Below are positions 58,420 through 64,000 of a stretch of DNA of 64,000 nucleotides, in pieces. A program made the position numbers and the translations under genes. The notes beneath the pieces were generated by a model that saw only the letters and a list, made by a program, of their open reading frames with translations, was not told where the DNA came from and ran no database searches. How positions within the stretch are numbered: position 1 is the stretch's first letter; each line of letters opens with the position of its first letter. Source of the stretch: Sarcomyxa edulis (Eukaryota; Basidiomycota; Agaricomycetes; Agaricales; Mycenaceae); assembly GCA_009761415.1 (NCBI GenBank), contig QUOL01000025.1, positions 1 through 64,000 on the forward strand. Reading direction: 5' to 3'.

Positions 58420-59954
58420 ATGGAATCACGAATTTCAACATCTCGTGCTCTAGCCAACTCAGAAATCCTCCGAGAAGTGCTCTCGCATATTAGACCAGAT
58501 GCTCCTGACAATCGCGATGAGCATTATCGTTCCCTTCTCTCGGCTGCTCTCTGCTCTAGATATTTCTCCTCCATTGCTTTGGATGCGCTTTGGCGGCAGT
58601 TGGATAGTTTGTTGCCACTGATAAAATTACTGCCAGTACAGTTGAATCGGAACAGGGTCTTTGTGAGTTATTGTATGCTTCTCATCTTCGACTCTCTAAT
58701 CGGGTATATCTCTATCAGCGTCTCACTAGCCCCCCGACCGAAAATCACTGGAGATCTTTCGATAAATATGCCTCCAAGGTTAGAGTGCTGTCTATTGACC
58801 GACACCAGCGCTTGAGCTTCAGCCCGGAACTGGTCTCCTCCGCTATTTGTGTCACGATCTCGCACAGAACTCCCTGTCTGTTCCCCCGGTTACAGGTCTT
58901 GGACTATGAAGTAGGGGATAAGCCTGTCGAAATTTTGCTCCTCCTCACTTCACCTTCTCTCTACGACGTCTCGATTTCATCTCTAGAGCCTGTAAAAGAT
59001 ATAAGTGCTGCGCTCAAAGCCTACCTGATCGCCTTGCCGCAGAAGTCTCCCCGCGTCCGGTATCTTACCCTGGGAGGTTCCTTCAAGTCACGACTATCTC
59101 TCAGGGTCCAGATTGCCTGCCACAACAACCTACGGCACCTCGACGTCTCGCTTCTACAGAACTTCAATCTTATCTACGTGCTCACACAGGCGTCTACCTT
59201 GACACATTTGATCTCGTTAGTCGTCGACGTGACTGGTGGTCCTGAACCCAATATTCCCAAACTTGATGGATTCCCTGAACTTGAAGAGCTCAATATCGCA
59301 GGACCCCTTTGTCGGATCGAGAAATTATTGTCAGCACTTCCAAGGCACGATCGAGGTCTCAAATCGTTAACGGTTACCTCGGATATCTGGCGAGCTTTTT
59401 CACGTTGCATCAACGTTGATGCCTGGAGCCCTTTCTTTTTGGTGTTGGCCACTCATTTTAGCACCTCCCTCGAAAATCTCTCGTTTTACGAAAAGCCATA
59501 TTCCAATCCCAATTCCTGCAAGAACCCCTACATCCTCCTTGACAGGGGTTTTTTCGACCCGCTTCTCCAGATAAGGCAGCTACGCACGCTCTCGTTCAAA
59601 GGATTCCCAGCCGTGTGTCTATACGACGAAGATGTGGCTTGCCTAGCGCAAGCTTGGCCAAAGCTCGAGATCCTACTTCTTCCTGGCAGTCACAACGCGC
59701 CTATACATCCTACGCTTCTAGGAATACAGCACCTCTCTCTCCATTGCCCCAATCTGAAGACTTTAGCAATGTCGATTTGGTCGACTAATATCCCTGACAT
59801 ACGCAAGATTCATCACGAACTACGTACCCTGATTCTGACGAGATCTTGGATCAGCAAACAGCTAGATGTTGCTGCTCACCTTGGTCACGCATTTCCTCGT
59901 CTCGAGTCCGTTGAACACGAAACTTTCGACTGGAAGACGATTTCCGAGAGCTAG
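58420..59954 (+). CDS. F-box/LRR-like protein
   Basis: Exons 58420-58662 and 58719-59954 join in phase zero (gtgagtta..tatcag). The start MESRISTSRALANSEILREVLSHI, followed by SLLSAALCSRYFSSIALDALWRQL, is the standard mushroom F-box arrangement (helix, then L-x-AL-C-S/R-x-F, then A-x-x-x-LW). The C-terminal part is leucine-rich: FPRLQVLDYE, HNNLRHLDVSLLQ, FPELEELNIAGP, LRTLSFKGFP, WPKLEILLLPG, CPNLKTLAMS, LRTLILTRS, about 490 residues in total. Presumed adaptor of an SCF ubiquitin ligase, substrate unknown. It is more regular than the F-box-like gene at 14134. Confidence 0.84.
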
Positions 59955-60147
59955 GCTGCATTGCTCGCCGACACCAGGAGTCTCAGTAGGACATAAAGGA
60001 GTAATTATATAGATCATGCACTCGCACCTTGAATACGTACTATTTGTATCATATCACTACTTACACACAATATGAATCTTCTTCTTCCATGATAATCTGC
60101 AACGTCACCTCCAAGCAAGTTGATCTATGTGATCTATATTCTCGTAA

Positions 60148-60173
60148 ACGCGTTACGCGTTCAATCACGTGAT
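60148..60173. promoter_or_regulatory. Cluster of two ACGCGT boxes and a palindromic ATCACGTGAT
   Basis: ACGCGT occurs at 60148-60153 and 60155-60160, and the perfect palindrome ATCACGTGAT at 60164-60173. These match the cores of MCB (MBF) and of Cbf1/E-box sites. The cluster lies between the 3' end of the F-box gene and the 3' end of a doubtful minus-strand gene, so its target is unclear. Confidence 0.45.
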
Positions 60174-60521
60174 GGTGACTTTCCCAAACTAAGTAACGGA
60201 GTCCAAAACCTAGGTTCTTGAAAGTTCAAAAAATTTCTCGAAAATCGGTCACGACAGGCTGCGCCAGATCGTGAGTTCAGTCCAAGAGATTAAATGAATT
60301 CGAATCTTCTTTCAATATGACGGTCAAGTATGCGCATGCCATATTTCCTCCAAGGGAGAATGAGAAAAGTCCAAGAAAACTACGAAGTTCACGATAACTG
60401 CAACGCACGTATCTAGAAAATGAGATTATGCATCAACAACCTGTGAGCCATATCGGGTTCCACGCTGGCGTACCAGGATTATTTCCAATAGATTGGTTGC
60501 ATTTCTCTTCTCGATCTTGTC

Positions 60522-61070
60522 TCATCCGCGAACGCAAAACTGAGAGTAACAGGGCAAGAGTGCGGTCGATGATAAACGATAGAATTGCAACTTGTAAATG
60601 ATTATGGACTCACCCCTACACTCGTTATACCAAATAACCTGACAATGGAGACCGGCGCAACAAGTGGCGGTACCGGTAGTCGAGGATGGCTCGCCTGCTG
60701 TTGGATGACATCCCGGAGCTGTGTCAGTCCCTGTTGCGGGTGATGACACAATGGCGAGAGAGGTCGAGAAGAAGATAAGAGCATCAAGTAGTGGTGGCGA
60801 AGCGCATCGTAAATTATACGATTGTGCAGAGAGAGAGGTATGGTTGAGCAGAGAAAAGTGAGAGGCGATTGAACGGGGAGGAGTATTTGAGCGGATGGAT
60901 ACGATATCCATAATGTGTATTTGATACATATCAAGAGATTGTGTGACAGGCAAGAAGCATACCAGTTTCGGGTAAGAAGAAATGTCAAGAGCAGAACAAG
61001 CTTTGGAGGTACACCACAAGACCCCTATGCCTGGATATTGGATATCGAACCATTTTGCACGTCGGTCCAT
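60522..61070 (-). CDS. Doubtful small Cys-rich, possibly secreted protein
   Basis: The minus-strand frame contains a hydrophobic stretch LLDALIFFSTSLAIVSS (near 60760-60810) followed by a compact Cys pattern: GCHPTAGEPSST, TATCCAGLHCQVIWYNEC, then a gtgagt donor near 60613. This has the look of a short effector-like or knottin-like exon. Just upstream, an ATG in another frame would give MRFATTT and then a stop, exactly where a signal peptide should begin. So either a single-base indel has broken the signal sequence or the start lies at an upstream in-frame ATG (for example near 60912). Low confidence as a functional gene. Confidence 0.28.
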   Translation of the reverse strand: MDRRAKWFDIQYPGIGVLWCTSKACSALDISSYPKLVCFLPVTQSLDMYQIHIMDIVSIRSNTPPRSIASHFSLLNHTSLSAQSYNLRCASPPLLDALIFFSTSLAIVSSPATGTDTAPGCHPTAGEPSSTTGTATCCAGLHCQVIWYNECRGESIIIYKLQFYRLSSTALLPCYSQFCVRG

Positions 61071-61762
61071 GCGTGGAGTGATACGGCGAATCGCTTTTCA
61101 AGTGCACCAGTCTCCTTGACGAGGCCCAGTGAAGGCTGAGCGGGGAGTGTGGAGTGCCTAGATGCAGAAACACCAGTTACCCGGATTTTTTGAAAGCACT
61201 CGAGATTCCGGATGGCGTCAAGAAACACTTGCGAATATCCAGGCCGTGGATCGAAGTTTTGAAGTGGAGAGATATCCCGAAGGCGGATATACCAGAGCCT
61301 ATTCAAAGCAGTAGTTGACGCTAGAACAAGAAGAAACAACAAGTTTGAACAACCCGCAATTCTGATGAGGTAGATGCACGAATAGATCAGATTCTACCAA
61401 ATGCCAGGTGCAGAAGCAGTCACACATCAGAGATCCCATTATACAGCGAGTGCCCATAGCCATTCTCCCATTTACAGCCTAAGAAAGGGTAGTTTAGCCT
61501 CAGATTCGAGGTAGAGACCCCACGCTCACAAATACGTCTCAAGTTTCCTGCTGCCTGTAAGTATTCTGGAATGACAGGGGTGTCGGTGATGGTTGCTCCC
61601 AGTTCCCGCCCACAAAGACATAGAGTATCCCGAAGATTGCCCGCGTACATGGTGGTTTTGGACAAGTCTGTGATCGGGACTGAGCTCAGCCCGAGGTGCA
61701 CGTGTCCGAAAATTGCACTTCCGAAATTTCGATTTATCTTTCTTTTGCTCCTCCTGCTCGAA

Positions 61763-63751
61763 ATGTTCGGTGTTATCACCCAGTCTGCGTCTCGTCGGGC
61801 ACTACCAGCGTCTGTAAGATGCATGTCCCAGGGCCCACGCCATCCCAAGAAAAAGCAGAACAACAACGGCTCAAATTCCAGGCCAGTGCCAGCACAAACG
61901 AGACCTGAACAGACGCAACCTTCGAACTCAGCACAAGAAGCGCAGGCACATGTACCACCTCCTCTGGTAAAACCAACAGAACCATTCTCTCTAGAGACTG
62001 GGAAACCCGTGTCCAGACCAACGGAATCTGCCCCGGAGCCACCGATCGAAAACGCACCCACACAGGTACCTACAACAGTCGTGAGCTTAGACTTTTCACC
62101 TGTGGAAGCTGGAGGGGAGAGGGGGAGGACTGGTGCAAAGTCTTCCAAGGATTCTCTTTCGACAAGTGAAAAGAGAAGACGAGTCATGGGTCGCATTACT
62201 ATGGGTATCCTCGCTTTGGCCTTCGGCGCGAATGTGGTGTACATGGGACGCGAATGGGATGCAGATGAATTGGAGAGCAAGAAATTGGTTCGATCATCTT
62301 GTGTTGTTCCGTGAAATAAATGCTCATCAGTATATTGACTAGAAAATTGAAGACGCACCGTCAACCAGATGGGGACGCACCAGAGATCGGTTTACAGAAT
62401 TATTCGATGTAAGCACAATTTCATCATGGATATCCTACAAAACAATAACCACATCCTCAGTATTTCAATAAACCATCTTGGCCAGAACTACTCCCACCAC
62501 CCCTTCCCCCACACCTCCAGAAACCACTAACGCTCCTAATTTCTATCGACGACCTGCTCGTCACATCTACCTGGGATGTACGCCATTTTGACTTCCTCTT
62601 TCGGTGCCAGAATTCATAATACATCGCATTAGCGCCAACACGGCTGGAGGACAGCCAAACGGCCTGGGGTCGACTATTTCCTGGCTTATATATCTCAATT
62701 CTACGAAGTTGTCATCTTCACGACTCAAAACCACTATGTATGCAAACCAATTCTCACTATACACTCATTCTCCGCTGACACGGCGTAACAGACGGCTATG
62801 CCGATTCTCGAGAAGCTAGATCGTTATAATTTCTTCATCAACTACAGACTTTTCCGAGATGCCACTCGATCTATCAACGGCAAAATTGTCAAGGTACGCT
62901 TTGCTTTCTTGGCTCTTAGTCTTGAGTTTGACCCGTGAGCTTAACCTTCGCCCTAGGACTTGTCATATCTCAACCGCGACCTCTCCAAAGTAATCATGCT
63001 AGACACTGACCCTGAACACGTATCCACACATCCAGAAAACGCAATCATCCTTCCCAAATGGAAAGGCGATCCTAAAGACCGTGGCTTAATCGCCATGATT
63101 CCTTTCTTGGAATGTTCGTTTCCATACCTTCGTACCTCGATTTTCCTGTTTGCTGATTACTTGACCTCTCCATTGGCATTGCTTAGCCATCGGGATCTAC
63201 AAACCTGCAGACGTTCGTCCAATCCTCGAAGCGTACAAAGATAAAGATATTCCTCTCGAGTACGCACGGAAGGAGGCTGAGGCGAAGCAGAAATATATTG
63301 AGGACTGGAAGAAGAGCTCGAAGGGGCTTGCTAGTGGGGGCTTCACCTTCAGTAGTTTGTTCGGGGGTACTGGCGCGGTTCGTCCTTTCTCATGTTATCC
63401 CATTTCCTCACATTTCAAGGTAAAAATGATCGACAACTTACCTTTATTTCGTTTTATTAGCCCGCAGCGCCCCCGATACCCCTCACATACCTCGAGCAAA
63501 AGCGCAAGGAAGCGCAGATGCAGTATAAAGAAGAACAGGCGTACATCGCAGCGCATAAGAACGAGTTCGAAAAGTTGTTGGAGCAGGATCAGTTGGCTAT
63601 GGCTGCGGAGGTCCCAGGGAGTCTGTGGGAGGCCATCGACCAGCTCAAGGGCGTCCCTCCGAAGAAGAAGGACGATGCGAGTGATGCTAGTGCTAGTACG
63701 ACGACGTCGACGGCTACTACACCATCGCAGCCTCAAGCCGGGACGGCTTAA
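61763..63751 (+). CDS. TIM50: Mitochondrial import inner membrane translocase subunit Tim50
   Basis: Receptor of the TIM23 presequence translocase. The ATG at 61763 gives [20 protein letters not shown], an Arg/Ser-rich mitochondrial presequence. A Pro-rich stretch and one membrane helix follow ([20 protein letters not shown], near 62190-62250), then the FCP1-like HAD domain: [34 protein letters not shown] (degenerate DxDx(T/V) loop, as in other Tim50 proteins), [75 protein letters not shown] and [12 protein letters not shown]. The C-terminal coiled tail ends GTA at 63751. Seven or so short introns. The upstream frame open from 61571 is probably leader. Essential housekeeping gene. Confidence 0.95.
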
Positions 63752-64000
63752 TCTTCGCATGTCGATGACCCAGTATACTGTGTCAATCTACGATATGGAA
63801 ACTCCTCACTCACTTCTAATTGTCCAAGGACAGAATACTGCGTACGCCACTAATTCGATTGGAACAGGCTACGTCTCGGGAATTTCTATGATGTTTGAGA
63901 CTGTTCTACTACCGCCACCTCGACTCGTTTTCCTCGTGTGATGCGTACTGGAAGTTTGTTCAGTAGTGGCACGAAGGTGCGAGTTGGTGTTGCTGTCTTG
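63752..64000. other. Downstream flank of TIM50
   Basis: Only 249 nt remain to the window edge, presumably TIM50 3' UTR and spacer. No feature was seen. Confidence 0.4.

Noticed and set aside
61420..62364. Minus-strand frame of 314 codons
   Set aside because: Antisense to the first TIM50 exon; its composition mirrors the Pro-rich stretch of that gene.

Overview
This is nuclear DNA of a filamentous basidiomycete, most probably an Agaricomycete. The coding sequences are cut by many 40-75 nt introns with GT..AG ends. The gene content includes families expanded in mushroom-forming fungi: HSPA12-type HSP70-like proteins, a DUF6533 membrane protein, a P-loop GTPase of the 'G domain-containing' type, F-box/leucine-rich proteins and a CBM1-bearing acetyl esterase. 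It also has housekeeping genes (CCT8, TIM50, a Bem2-like RhoGAP and a mitochondrial carrier). No rRNA, tRNA, CRISPR array or complete transposon was recognised. All exon structures were assembled by eye from open frames, splice consensus and remembered protein families; no alignment was run.

Left third (1-15.3 kb): fast-evolving accessory genes. It holds two tandem copies of a small-protein family, two members of a second unknown family, a frameshifted gene, a small Zn2Cys6 regulator, an orphan single-exon gene, a LAMMER-related kinase with an altered DFG motif, and an F-box-like gene. Between the two unknown-family members lies the most striking gene, a divergent ribonucleotide reductase large subunit (3.3-6.3 kb). 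Its core is open, but the catalytic Asn, Cys and Glu, one radical-pathway Tyr and the C-terminal redox tail are gone. It looks like an R1 pseudoenzyme.

Middle (15.6-33 kb): a well-preserved SLC25 carrier containing three micro-exons is followed by a local array of three HSP70-like genes on the minus strand interleaved with four coiled-coil genes on the plus strand. Each HSP70-like gene is divergent from a coiled-coil neighbour, and the four coiled-coil proteins share an unrecognised C-terminal module. One HSP70-like copy has lost half of its ATPase. This repeated pairing is the best candidate here for an undescribed two-component system.

Right half (33-64 kb): mostly conserved genes. In order they are a membrane-anchored SDR-like protein, the P-loop GTPase, the DUF6533 protein, CCT8, a large Bem2-like protein (PH, RasGEF-like, PH and RhoGAP), a single-pass surface protein, a CE16 esterase with CBM1, an F-box protein, a doubtful small Cys-rich gene and TIM50. 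The main gene-poor stretches are 9.9-10.7, 19.9-20.7, 22.3-23.0, 25.9-26.8, 34.7-35.9, 40.1-42.0, 51.8-53.0, 54.9-56.3 and 60.0-61.8 kb.
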